A stretch of 64,000 nucleotides of DNA, from contig NZ_QGMZ01000008.1 of assembly GCF_003173335.1 (NCBI RefSeq), forward strand, positions 124,001-188,000. The letters run 5' to 3'. A model generated the notes under the pieces. That model made no database searches and was not told where the DNA came from. It saw only the letters and a list, made by a program, of their open reading frames with translations. The stretch is from Methanospirillum stamsii (lineage in GTDB: Archaea; Halobacteriota; Methanomicrobia; Methanomicrobiales; Methanospirillaceae). This document shows positions 25,793-34,612 of the stretch, one piece after another; the stretch's first letter is position 1; each line of letters begins with the position of its first letter. The position numbers and the translations under genes are program-made.

Positions 25793-26832
25793 GAAACTTC
25801 GTAAGTCTCCTCAATCAGCGAATGAATGGCTCTGATATCTACTTTACTCTCCTCGAATGGTCTCCGTCTCATCCGGTGGGGAAGTGAGAGGCCGGCAGCC
25901 TTTTTCAGGTGTTCTTTTCTGACCTCTTTCTGACCATCGAGTGCTGCAAATGCCAGGGCAGTCTTTACCAGGGTGAGATCTGACCGGTGTCCGTCAACCC
26001 CGAGGGAAAGAGAGATAGTTACAGCAGTATTGATCAGAGTTTCATCTGGCGCAAGAGATGGGATGATCTCTTTTGCCTGTCTGATTTTATCCCTGATTGC
26101 CTGCTGTTCTGACGCAAATCTATCACAGAATGCCTTCGGATCTGTTTCGAAATCAAGCCTCCTCCTGACAACTTCGGACCGGAGGGAAGGATCTTTCTCA
26201 CCTTCTACATCCACGACAAGACCGAACCGATCAAGGAGTTGTGGCCTTAAATCCCCCTCCTCCGGATTCATGGTTCCAACCAGCAGGAATCGTGACGGAT
26301 GAGAGTAGGAGATTCCCTCCCGTTCCACAAAATTGACACCCATTGCTGCTGCATCCAAAAGAAGGTCTACGATATGGTCATCAAGGAGGTTGACCTCATC
26401 GACATAGAGGATGTTGCCGTTTGCCATCGCAAGCACCCCTGGTTCAAATTTTTTGATTCCTTTCGTGATAGCATGTTCAATATCAAGAGTTCCTGCCACA
26501 CGGTCTTCGGTTGCACAGAGGGGAAGTTCTACAACCCGCATCCGGACAAACTCCGAGGGAATTTTTTCTCCTTTTATTCGTTTCGACTGGCAGGAACTGC
26601 ATTGATTCCTCAAATCAGATGCATCACACCTGAAGATACAGCCTTTCACCACTTCCCGTTCTGGCAGAAGATCGGTGGCAGCTCTTACCATGGTTGATTT
26701 TGCGGTTCCTTTCTCTCCCCTGATAAGAACCCCGCCGATGGAAGGATACACAATATTTGCCAGAAGGGCTTCTTTCATATTCTCCTGTCCGACAATTCCT
26801 GCAAACGGATAAACTGGTATTTCACTTGTCAT
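25789..26832 (-). CDS. BchI/ChlI-like chelatase AAA+ ATPase
   Basis: This 347-aa protein is a magnesium-chelatase I-type AAA+ ATPase: Walker A GEKGTAKSTM (about residues 38-47), Walker B ILYVDEVNLLDD, sensor SRFLLVGTMNPEEGDLRPQL and arginine finger DRFGLVV. A cysteine cluster (FRCDASDLRNQCSSCQ) is typical of the archaeal members. It hydrolyses ATP in a ring with the D subunit to drive metal insertion by CobN. It is separated by 3 bp from cbiZ and overlaps the D-subunit gene by ATGA. Confidence 0.92.
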   Translation of the reverse strand: MTSEIPVYPFAGIVGQENMKEALLANIVYPSIGGVLIRGEKGTAKSTMVRAATDLLPEREVVKGCIFRCDASDLRNQCSSCQSKRIKGEKIPSEFVRMRVVELPLCATEDRVAGTLDIEHAITKGIKKFEPGVLAMANGNILYVDEVNLLDDHIVDLLLDAAAMGVNFVEREGISYSHPSRFLLVGTMNPEEGDLRPQLLDRFGLVVDVEGEKDPSLRSEVVRRRLDFETDPKAFCDRFASEQQAIRDKIRQAKEIIPSLAPDETLINTAVTISLSLGVDGHRSDLTLVKTALAFAALDGQKEVRKEHLKKAAGLSLPHRMRRRPFEESKVDIRAIHSLIEETYEVS

Positions 26833-26835
26833 GGA

Positions 26836-27978
26836 TCACCTGGATAATCCGTTCTTCACATACCAGGAACTGATCCTGATCCAGTTTTCAATGATACTCC
26901 GCCTCTCATCCAGAACGAGGTTGAGATCAGGATGAGTTTTTGCCTCTATCAGGTCTGGAAGTGTCTTCATCATGCCTAGTGCGGTCTTTTTTCCGGATAA
27001 TTCAGGCACAAGACCCCAACCAATCTCGTCAACGATGTGAAGAAGAGAGGCTGTAAGGGTAACAACAGATGGATCACGGGAGAATAACCGGAGATTTTTG
27101 ATAAAGAGGTCCTTTTTATTCTCCCCTTCAAGTGCTGCTCCTGTCTCCCAGTATTTCTTCTCATCTATCCCGAATCTCTCAAGCCTGATTAACATATCAC
27201 GCTGAGAATCAGGGGTAAGATTGGTCTGTCTGGCAAGTGCCTCTGTGGTCGCATCGATTACACAATTTGCAATCAGTTCTCCAAGTTTTGAATGTTTTCC
27301 AGCCCATGTGAGGGTATTCGGGCTGCTCATGTTTGAAATTACACAGATCTGATCGGTTCCGGAACCGGTGGCAATCCCGGTCGAGTATCTGCTTGGTGCC
27401 ATCAGCTGCTGAATGGCAACGGTTTTTGCTTCGGCTGCTGTCATCACCACCCTGGTCATGGTATGAGCCGGAAGATGGGAATTTACGATAATGATGGTGT
27501 TGATAGTTCCACCAACATAGATCGTCTGTCCCTCCTCTTCGTGCCAGGTTGCAGGATCTCCTGCCCTCCCTCCGTTCACTTCAATACCTGCGGTGACGAT
27601 TGCGGTGATCTCAAGGGTTCGAAAAGATCGGGTTGATATTGCAGCGTTCTTCATCTTCGCTGCCGTCATCATGGCAGCAATTCTTTCCGGATCCAGGCCG
27701 AGCCTTCTTGAATGGATTTCCAGGTATGCTTCAACTGACCCTCCTTCCAAATCATGGGCACAATGACCTTTGGTAGGTTTTGGCTCATGGTTGAATATTG
27801 CCTGGAGGTTTTCCTGGTATCCTCCGTTTACATAGGAAGTGGTAAGCGCATTCCGGTTTTCAGGCAATTGTACAACGATCGAGTTTTCACAACGATATAC
27901 CTCCTCCCCGCTGCTTGTTTTATATATCAATTTCAGGTCATTCCTGAAATCCAAAGGTTCACTGTTGATTTCTTCCAA
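26836..27978 (-). CDS. cbiZ: Adenosylcobinamide amidohydrolase CbiZ
   Basis: This 380-aa protein matches CbiZ, the archaeal enzyme that removes the aminopropanol (or pseudocobalamin nucleotide-loop) arm from adenosylcobinamide to give adenosylcobyric acid for re-use. Recognisable blocks are RSFRTLEITAIVTAGIEVNGGRAGD, IYVGGTINTIIIVNSHLP and TGIATGSGTDQICVIS. The N-terminal ~110 residues contain an extra lead region. The start is TTG at 27978 with GGGGTG upstream. As first gene of the eight-gene reverse operon it links the whole unit to corrinoid salvage, which is why the importer is best read as corrinoid-type. Confidence 0.88.
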   Translation of the reverse strand: MEEINSEPLDFRNDLKLIYKTSSGEEVYRCENSIVVQLPENRNALTTSYVNGGYQENLQAIFNHEPKPTKGHCAHDLEGGSVEAYLEIHSRRLGLDPERIAAMMTAAKMKNAAISTRSFRTLEITAIVTAGIEVNGGRAGDPATWHEEEGQTIYVGGTINTIIIVNSHLPAHTMTRVVMTAAEAKTVAIQQLMAPSRYSTGIATGSGTDQICVISNMSSPNTLTWAGKHSKLGELIANCVIDATTEALARQTNLTPDSQRDMLIRLERFGIDEKKYWETGAALEGENKKDLFIKNLRLFSRDPSVVTLTASLLHIVDEIGWGLVPELSGKKTALGMMKTLPDLIEAKTHPDLNLVLDERRSIIENWIRISSWYVKNGLSR

Positions 27979-28276
27979 AGAATGGCACCCCGTTTATTTG
28001 TATTTAAGGTAAGAAAATTTGATAAGATTCTATTGCGCACAATAAAATTGTATTGATTTATCGTTCTCCTCGATCTGATGATGCTGTGAAGACAAGATTA
28101 GATAACAAGTTTGCAGGACGTTTAAAAATCGATAAATCCGGGGATGAGGTGAGATTGATACAGATCTGGAAAACCTCCGTCAAACAGGATTTTTAATCCC
28201 CTATCCGACATCCGGATATTTAGAAGATAGATAATATGCACATTCTCCCGAGAGAGAAAAAAAAAGGATTTATTAT

Positions 28277-30481
28277 TCAGACCTGAATCGATGACCTGAT
28301 AGTACTTTGTGACTGGTGAGCAGGATCCTTAACCGGAACATTGACACGTTTACCGTCCCACTCTGAAAACTGGTGAAGACATACCGTCAGGTCACGGGTA
28401 AACGCAAAGTATCCAATCTGGGTATTCCGGCATAATTTCATGGCCATGTCCATAAGTCCACGGGGATCGGGTCTTGCTTCCCCAAGCCAGATATGGAAGA
28501 TATTCCCGCCATCAACAATCGGGAAGAAGACATGCTCTATCTCAGCCCGCTGTGCGAGGGTGACATCTGCTCCGGGGGCAACATGGGTTCCGTTGGTATA
28601 ATAAATCGGAAGGTCGCGTGTTTCGCCAAGTTTACCCAGAGCGGCGTCCAGGTTCCCTTTGATGACCCGTTTTGCATCCTCGTGGAATTCATGACGGAGG
28701 AGATCGGCTACTGCAAACCGCTGTCCCGTTGTCTCTGCTGGTGTCCGGGCAAGGGCAATAGTCATCCCGTGTTTTTGAGTCAGTTCCCGGCTATAGATCT
28801 CCATCTCGGTCATTGACCAGACTGCCATCCGGAAGGCATCCTCAGATTCATGAAGCTGATGACCGGTAAAGTGCTGGACCATCTCATTCAGACCAACGAT
28901 ACCGATGGTATACACAAGACCCTCAAAATCGACAGCTAATGCTCCTCTCTCTCCTGTCTTCGGGTCACGCGGGCGCTGCATTGCAAATGGCATCCGGTTA
29001 CTCTTCTTAATAAGTTCCATCCACCGCAGTTTTATCTTAAATACCTCAACAGCAGTGTCCATCATGGACCGGAGTTCTGCAAACAGACGCTCCTCGTCAC
29101 CATGTGCCTTGTAGGATGCACGGGGACAGTTAAGGGATACAACACCCCAGGAACCCATAGAAAAGTGCATCCCGTTCTCAAACATCAGTTTCTTATCAAA
29201 ATCCTTGTCCTGGTCTGCCATGGTTGAGAACTGGTAGGCACAACACTGGTAACAGGAGATACCCTCTCCGGCTCCCCTGTACTCCGGGAGCTGGTTATCA
29301 TAATAGGGTGTCCCGAACTTGGATGAGAGTTCGAAGGTGAGGAGATAGAGATCTTCATAGGTTGGAAGGTCCGGATTCAATGCATTAAACTCTTCATTCT
29401 CATGCATGAAATCAGGTTCAATGCTTATCTCCGGCTTTGGGAAATTAAATGGCTTGCCCCAGTAATCTCCTTCTAACATCACCTCCATGAGTGATTTGAA
29501 GAGAAGACGAACCTCCCGTTCACATGATCCATATGTCTGGAGTGGTGCATCAGTGCCGTTCCATACCTTCCCTTTATAAACGCAGGGTTTGTCTTTCCAG
29601 AGTTTTGGGACACCGGGTGAGAGCTGCACAGATGAAAAGACCAGCTGGCCCCCTCGTGCCACCATCATCTGCGTCATCTCATAGACGAACATCTGCATGA
29701 GCTGTTTCATCTCATCATATGCCATCCCGGTAAAATACGGTGCAAGGAATGTAAGAAAATTATAATATCCCTGCCCGCCGGCGAAGTTTGTCTGGGCACT
29801 TCCCAGTGCTTTCACCGCGTGGAGCACGGCTACTTCTGCACGTTTTGCAGGTCCTGCGACAGACGCCTTTGTCCCATTCCCGTCCGGCATGAGCCCATAA
29901 TAAAAGAAATACCTGAGGTCCCAGTCCTGGCAGAATGGCCGGGTGCCGAAGTACTCAAGATCATGGATATGAATATCCCCGCACAGGTGCCGGTCTGCAA
30001 GATGTGGAGGAAGCGAAAGCAGGTACTGTTCCTTGCTTATCTTGTCAGCCTTCTTTTTATGGGAAGTTTCAGCATTTTCCTGCAGATTTGCATTGTCGTT
30101 TTTCTCAAATCCCCTGCCCACATCTATCTGGTGAGCATCAAAAACCGGTGTACCTACCCTTGTACAAACGTTCCGCCACTGAATCCTTCCCCGTTCTATA
30201 AGGATGATATTCATTATCTCCCTGATTAACGGTCCGGATAATGCACGAAGGTTCAGTTTTTTTATCCGGTCTTCTACTTCCCTGGCGATTTCCTGTGCTG
30301 CCTCTTCATCTGCTCCTTCATAACCGTAAAAAGTCTCTACAAGTTTTGTTTCTTTAAGGATCTGTCTGACAATCCGGTCACGGTCCCAGTCCAGGATATG
30401 GCCATCACTGGTTCTGACCGGAGGCATAGACGGAATGGCTAATCCGTCAAGTGTTGTCTGGCGTGTTGTGCCTGGCACCAC
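28277..30481 (-). CDS. nrdD: Anaerobic (class III) ribonucleotide reductase NrdD
   Basis: This 734-aa enzyme reduces ribonucleoside triphosphates using a glycyl radical. It has an N-terminal ATP cone (about residues 15-100, SDGHILDWDRDRIVRQIL...), the ten-stranded barrel with an active-site cysteine region SCYQCCAYQFS, and the C-terminal glycyl-radical segment CRNTQIGYFAFTRDLTVC. The usual C-terminal zinc site of paired CxxC motifs is not evident. A redoxin gene lies directly upstream, matching the NrdD type that uses an NrdH-like redoxin rather than formate. The radical-SAM activase NrdG is not adjacent. A GTG start at 30481 is used. Confidence 0.93.
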   Translation of the reverse strand: MVPGTTRQTTLDGLAIPSMPPVRTSDGHILDWDRDRIVRQILKETKLVETFYGYEGADEEAAQEIAREVEDRIKKLNLRALSGPLIREIMNIILIERGRIQWRNVCTRVGTPVFDAHQIDVGRGFEKNDNANLQENAETSHKKKADKISKEQYLLSLPPHLADRHLCGDIHIHDLEYFGTRPFCQDWDLRYFFYYGLMPDGNGTKASVAGPAKRAEVAVLHAVKALGSAQTNFAGGQGYYNFLTFLAPYFTGMAYDEMKQLMQMFVYEMTQMMVARGGQLVFSSVQLSPGVPKLWKDKPCVYKGKVWNGTDAPLQTYGSCEREVRLLFKSLMEVMLEGDYWGKPFNFPKPEISIEPDFMHENEEFNALNPDLPTYEDLYLLTFELSSKFGTPYYDNQLPEYRGAGEGISCYQCCAYQFSTMADQDKDFDKKLMFENGMHFSMGSWGVVSLNCPRASYKAHGDEERLFAELRSMMDTAVEVFKIKLRWMELIKKSNRMPFAMQRPRDPKTGERGALAVDFEGLVYTIGIVGLNEMVQHFTGHQLHESEDAFRMAVWSMTEMEIYSRELTQKHGMTIALARTPAETTGQRFAVADLLRHEFHEDAKRVIKGNLDAALGKLGETRDLPIYYTNGTHVAPGADVTLAQRAEIEHVFFPIVDGGNIFHIWLGEARPDPRGLMDMAMKLCRNTQIGYFAFTRDLTVCLHQFSEWDGKRVNVPVKDPAHQSQSTIRSSIQV

Positions 30482-30486
30482 ATCAC

Positions 30487-30750
30487 CTAGCAGAGCTGCA
30501 GAACGGTTTCTTCATTTACCTGGTCTCCGGTGAAAAGATCCTTAGAGGTCAGGAACTTTTTACCTGACTGAAGCACCGGCGCTTCCTGAACAAAAACCCC
30601 ATTCATCCTGAGTTCAGTGAGCGCTTTCGCAGATGACATATCCGCGATTGTGTATGAAATCTGCCGATTAGAGAGAAATTCCTTTAGTATTTCACATCGC
30701 GGACAAAATTCCAGAGTATATACGATAAAGCCTGCCCCCATAGTGATCAC
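30487..30750 (-). CDS. nrdH: NrdH-like glutaredoxin
   Basis: This 87-aa thioredoxin-fold protein has the active-site motif CPRC (EFCPRCEILKEFL) and a cis-proline region EAPVLQS. It lies 5 bp upstream of nrdD in the same orientation, so it is most likely the disulfide-reducing partner of the class III reductase, as established for methanogen NrdD of this subtype. The in-frame ATG nine bases inside (30741) is an alternative start. Confidence 0.85.
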   Translation of the reverse strand: MITMGAGFIVYTLEFCPRCEILKEFLSNRQISYTIADMSSAKALTELRMNGVFVQEAPVLQSGKKFLTSKDLFTGDQVNEETVLQLC

Positions 30751-30901
30751 TATCTTCTATTGGTATGTTTTTGCTGCATGATGAAGCCTTCACTCATCTC
30801 AACTCTCATGATATAGAGCACTTTTTATACTTCCTGATTCATTACCCGGATTATTAATCCAAAGATCCTTATCATATGAAATAGAGAGATTATCCAGCAG
30901 A

Positions 30902-31453
30902 ATGGTTCGTCTATTCGTTGCAATCGACCTTCCTGATGAGATTCGTGAACAGTTCAGGGACGTTCAGGAGTCCCTCCGTTCATGCAGGGCACGCCTTACC
31001 CTGGTTGACCAGGAGTCGATGCACATCACGCTGAAATTCATCGGTGAAGTGAGTGGTTCTCACCTTACGCAGATTACCGATATCCTTCAGACTATTAAAG
31101 GAACACCCTTTTCATTAGAACTGGGATTAATCGGGGTGAACAGTCAGAGAGCTCCGCGGGTGGTCTGGGCAGAAGCAGGTGATCAGGGACAATGCAGGGC
31201 TCTTGCCGGAGACATTGATACTGCCCTTGCAACTCTTGGCTTTGAACCGGAGAAGAGAAAGTTCAGACCACATATCACGATTGCCCGGGTCAGGCAGTTT
31301 CATGAATCATTGTTTGAAGTACTTGCCGAGGTTTCATCCTCCTGTTCAGGGACCATTCCGGTCAGGGAGTTTATCCTCAAAAAAAGTGAGCTCACACCGG
31401 ACGGCCCTGTCTATACAGATATTCTCAAAGTTCCGATCAAGGTGCCTGAATGA
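30902..31453 (+). CDS. thpR: RNA 2',3'-cyclic phosphodiesterase ThpR
   Basis: This 183-aa 2H-phosphoesterase has both catalytic HxT motifs, HITLKFIGEV (about residue 41) and HITIARVR (about residue 124). ThpR/LigT enzymes open 2',3'-cyclic phosphates to 2'-phosphates on RNA. The gene overlaps cca by ATGA, a pairing common in archaea that suggests a role in tRNA end repair. A TATA-like TTTTTATACTT lies about 80 bases upstream. Confidence 0.92.
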   Translation: MVRLFVAIDLPDEIREQFRDVQESLRSCRARLTLVDQESMHITLKFIGEVSGSHLTQITDILQTIKGTPFSLELGLIGVNSQRAPRVVWAEAGDQGQCRALAGDIDTALATLGFEPEKRKFRPHITIARVRQFHESLFEVLAEVSSSCSGTIPVREFILKKSELTPDGPVYTDILKVPIKVPE

Positions 31454-32832
31454 GTTTTTCTTCACTGGAACTTGGGGTCCTTAAAGAGATCCGCCCGACT
31501 GAAGATGAACTGGACCGGATGTATCTCTTGGCAGAGAGCCTGATCCGGGACATTCGTGAATCTGGAAAAGCTGATGGTATGATGGTCGGTTCGGTTGCCA
31601 GAAAGACCTGTGTTCATGGTGACCGTGACCTTGATATCTTCATGCTCTTTGACCCTGCTCTTCCCCGCATGGATTTAGAACGTGAAGGTCTCTCTCTTGC
31701 ATGGAATATTGCCCAAAAATATACGGATGTTATAAAAGAGAAGTATGCAGAGCATCCCTATCTGAATGCCACCATTGACGGGCTTGATGTGGATCTGGTC
31801 CCCTGCTATGAGGTCCGGGAAGCGACTAGTATACAAAGCGCAGTGGACCGGACGCCCTTTCACAACCGGTATATCAAAGCCAGGATTGGGCCATATACCG
31901 ATGACGTTCTCCTCCTGAAACAGTTTGTAAAAGCAGGCGGGGTATATGGGTCTGATCAGATGACCGAGGGGTTTGCCGGATATCTTTGTGAACTCCTGGT
32001 CCTTCATTATGGCGGTTTTCATGAGATCCTCACCGCAGCGGCTAAATGGAAGCCGGGTATGTTCATTGATCTCGAGGAACATGTTGAGAAATGGTTTGAT
32101 GAACCGCTGGTCGTTATTGATCCGGTGGATCCATGCAGGAATGTATCTGCTTCGGTATCTGAAACAAAACTTCTTGAATTCATTGAACTCTGCCAGGGGT
32201 ACCTGAAGTCACCATCAAAATGGTTTTTCTACCGGCCACCTATCTGTATTCTCACAGAGGAAGATGTAAAAAAACTGGTCTCCGGCAGGGAATCAGCCTT
32301 TATCGCACTCACTTTTAAAACACCCCCATATATTGAAGATATTGTTGTTCCCCAGCTCCGGAAAAGTCTTCATACCCTTACAGACCTGCTAAAGCGTCAC
32401 GAGTTTGTTGCCCTCCGTGCTGACACCTGGATGCTTGAAGACCGGAGTATGCTCCTTTTTGAGCTGCTTGTGGATACGTTGCCGGCAATACGATTCCACA
32501 CCGGCCCTCCGGTAACCGCTCCGGTAAATGCATCCCGGTTTATAGAAAAGTACCTCCATTCAGATCAGATTTTTGCGGGCCCATATATACGGGACGGAAG
32601 GTACGGAGTAGAACTGCCCCGGCGCTTTCGAAGGGCTATTGACCTCCTCTCTTCATCGGAAGTTTTTGCCACGGCTCTTGGAAAGCATGTTAAATGTTCC
32701 ATGGCCGAGGAGTTTTCAGTTCATTACGGAATTGAATGCTGGCAGCCCGGGTTTGAACCCTTTATTAGCGAATTCCTTCAAAAAAGTTCCCCTCTGGTCA
32801 GGATAAGGAGGGCAGAGGCGAGGTCTCCCTGA
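31450..32832 (+). CDS. cca: CCA-adding enzyme, archaeal class I
   Basis: This 460-aa tRNA nucleotidyltransferase has the catalytic GSVARKT near residue 48 and DRDLDIFMLFD near 60 with a third carboxylate in DGLDVDLVPCYE; the length and domain order (catalytic, central, C-terminal tRNA binding) fit archaeal class I CCA enzymes. It adds or repairs the 3'-CCA of tRNAs without a nucleic-acid template. This is needed here: the tRNA-Leu gene in this window does not encode CCA. It is cotranscribed with thpR. Confidence 0.95.
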   Translation: MSFSSLELGVLKEIRPTEDELDRMYLLAESLIRDIRESGKADGMMVGSVARKTCVHGDRDLDIFMLFDPALPRMDLEREGLSLAWNIAQKYTDVIKEKYAEHPYLNATIDGLDVDLVPCYEVREATSIQSAVDRTPFHNRYIKARIGPYTDDVLLLKQFVKAGGVYGSDQMTEGFAGYLCELLVLHYGGFHEILTAAAKWKPGMFIDLEEHVEKWFDEPLVVIDPVDPCRNVSASVSETKLLEFIELCQGYLKSPSKWFFYRPPICILTEEDVKKLVSGRESAFIALTFKTPPYIEDIVVPQLRKSLHTLTDLLKRHEFVALRADTWMLEDRSMLLFELLVDTLPAIRFHTGPPVTAPVNASRFIEKYLHSDQIFAGPYIRDGRYGVELPRRFRRAIDLLSSSEVFATALGKHVKCSMAEEFSVHYGIECWQPGFEPFISEFLQKSSPLVRIRRAEARSP

Positions 32833-32878
32833 CCCGGGGTTGTAAACTATTTAGGTATATACGATAAACCTCGCTTGC

Positions 32879-34612
32879 ATGAGCGCTTCCCGCCCTGTTT
32901 TTTTTTGTCTCATCATGTTTGTGATGATATCTGCTCCGTCTTTCTCTGCACAGATTGACGATCTGATATCTGACGGAAATGCATATTACAGTCAGGGCAT
33001 GTACCAGGAAGCAATTGATGCGTTTGAGCGTGTAATTGAATCAGATCCCTCCAACGCAGCTGCCTGGTACAATAAGGGAGTTTCTCTCTATAAACTCGGT
33101 CAGACTGATGAAGCAATTGCGGCTTATGAAGTTGCAATCGGTCTGGATCCCCGCAATCCTGATTACTGGTATAACAAAGGGAATGCCCTTTACAGTAAAG
33201 GGATGCTGAATGAGGCATATGCAGCCTATGATGTGGCAATTCAGCTTGATCCCTATGATGTACTGGCATGGATGGCCAAAGGGAATGTTCTTTCGGATCA
33301 GCAGCAGTACGAGGAAGCCATTCGTGCATATGATGCCGCAATTCAGATGGACCAGGACAATGAAGAGACCTGGTTTGCGAAAGGAAATGCGCATTATAAC
33401 CAGGGGAGTTATAAAGAAGCGGTCTCCGCGTATGAAATAGCCCTGCAAAAGAATAGTAAAGACAGTAAAGCCTGGTACAACAAGGGAAATGCCCAGTATA
33501 ATCTCGATGATTTGGAGGGTGCACTGAAGAGTTATGAGATGGCCCTTGCATACAATCCAAAAGATGCGGTTGCCTTTACCAACAAGGGGATGGCTCTTGC
33601 AGATCTGGAAAGATATGAGGATGCTATTGATGCATACCAGGATGCCCTCAGTCTTGACCCTACCGATCAGAAAGCCTGGACATCACTTGGACAGGTGTAC
33701 AAAACCTTACAACAGTATGAGAAAGCCGTCGATGCATTCCAGAAGGCTCTTAAACTCAATAAGACTGATTCATCAAACTGGAAAAATATCGGTGATGTCC
33801 TGATGCTTGAAAAGCGGTATGACGAAGCACTGGCAGCATATGAACAGGCCATTGCCCTAAACCGCAAAGATGCCGGTGCCTGGGTCGGGAAAGGAAAAGC
33901 ACTTGCAAGTCTTTTACGATATGAAGAAGGACTGGCGATTTTTGAGATAGCCTGTGCAATGGAACCCCAGTATGCATCAGTCTGGGTAGGAAAAGGTGAC
34001 TGTCTTGCAGGTCTTGGAAAACCAGATGAAGCCGGATATGCCTATGAATCCGCTCTTCAGCTTGATCCCCGGAACAGTCAGGCTCTTGCAGGAAAGAGTA
34101 AAAGCCGGGTATTAAGTGGTGATACAGAAACCGCTCTCAGTTCCCTGGAACTGGCAATCAGTGCAGATCCTACGAATATTGGCCTGAAGAGTCAGTTGGT
34201 TGAAATCTATGAAAAGATGGGGAAATACTCTGATGCACTTGCTATATGGGATTCAATAGCTGGAAATAATACTGATTCGGATGTTGTGAGAAAGGGCAGG
34301 GCACTCACTCTGGTCCGGGCCGGAAAAGTCAGCGAGGCACTTGACCTGTACCATGATGCACTGGCAGAAAGCCCGGGTTCCGGAATGGTCTATGAACAAT
34401 ATGGTGATGTTCTCTCCCTTGCCGGTGATGTTGAAGGGGCGGAGAATGCATACCGGAAGGCAATGGAACTTCAGCCAAATCTTACCGGTATCTCTTTTAA
34501 GATCCAGAGTCTCGAGTCTCTTAAAAAAGAGACTCCTCTCCAGATATTCTCTGTTCTTTGTGCCTTATGTCTCGGGATTGCCTGCGTTAGAATCAGAAAT
34601 GGTAACCGGTGA
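32879..34612 (+). CDS. Large TPR repeat protein, membrane anchored
   Basis: This 577-aa protein begins with a signal peptide (CLIMFVMISAPSFSAQ) and is almost entirely TPRs, about 15 in a row, each with the AWYNKGxxLYxLGQxDEAIAAYExAIxLDPxN pattern. A hydrophobic C-terminus (LQIFSVLCALCLGIACVRIRNGN) should anchor it in the membrane with a short basic tail. Such solenoids assemble protein complexes at the cell surface. Its last 48 bases overlap the 3' end of the convergent C11 protease gene. The start ATG is preceded by a TATA-like GGTATATACG. Confidence 0.85.
   Translation: MSASRPVFFCLIMFVMISAPSFSAQIDDLISDGNAYYSQGMYQEAIDAFERVIESDPSNAAAWYNKGVSLYKLGQTDEAIAAYEVAIGLDPRNPDYWYNKGNALYSKGMLNEAYAAYDVAIQLDPYDVLAWMAKGNVLSDQQQYEEAIRAYDAAIQMDQDNEETWFAKGNAHYNQGSYKEAVSAYEIALQKNSKDSKAWYNKGNAQYNLDDLEGALKSYEMALAYNPKDAVAFTNKGMALADLERYEDAIDAYQDALSLDPTDQKAWTSLGQVYKTLQQYEKAVDAFQKALKLNKTDSSNWKNIGDVLMLEKRYDEALAAYEQAIALNRKDAGAWVGKGKALASLLRYEEGLAIFEIACAMEPQYASVWVGKGDCLAGLGKPDEAGYAYESALQLDPRNSQALAGKSKSRVLSGDTETALSSLELAISADPTNIGLKSQLVEIYEKMGKYSDALAIWDSIAGNNTDSDVVRKGRALTLVRAGKVSEALDLYHDALAESPGSGMVYEQYGDVLSLAGDVEGAENAYRKAMELQPNLTGISFKIQSLESLKKETPLQIFSVLCALCLGIACVRIRNGNR

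Noticed and set aside
32913-33560. Long minus-strand frames inside the TPR gene
   Set aside because: Periodic shadow of the TPR repeats, His/Leu-rich and without function.
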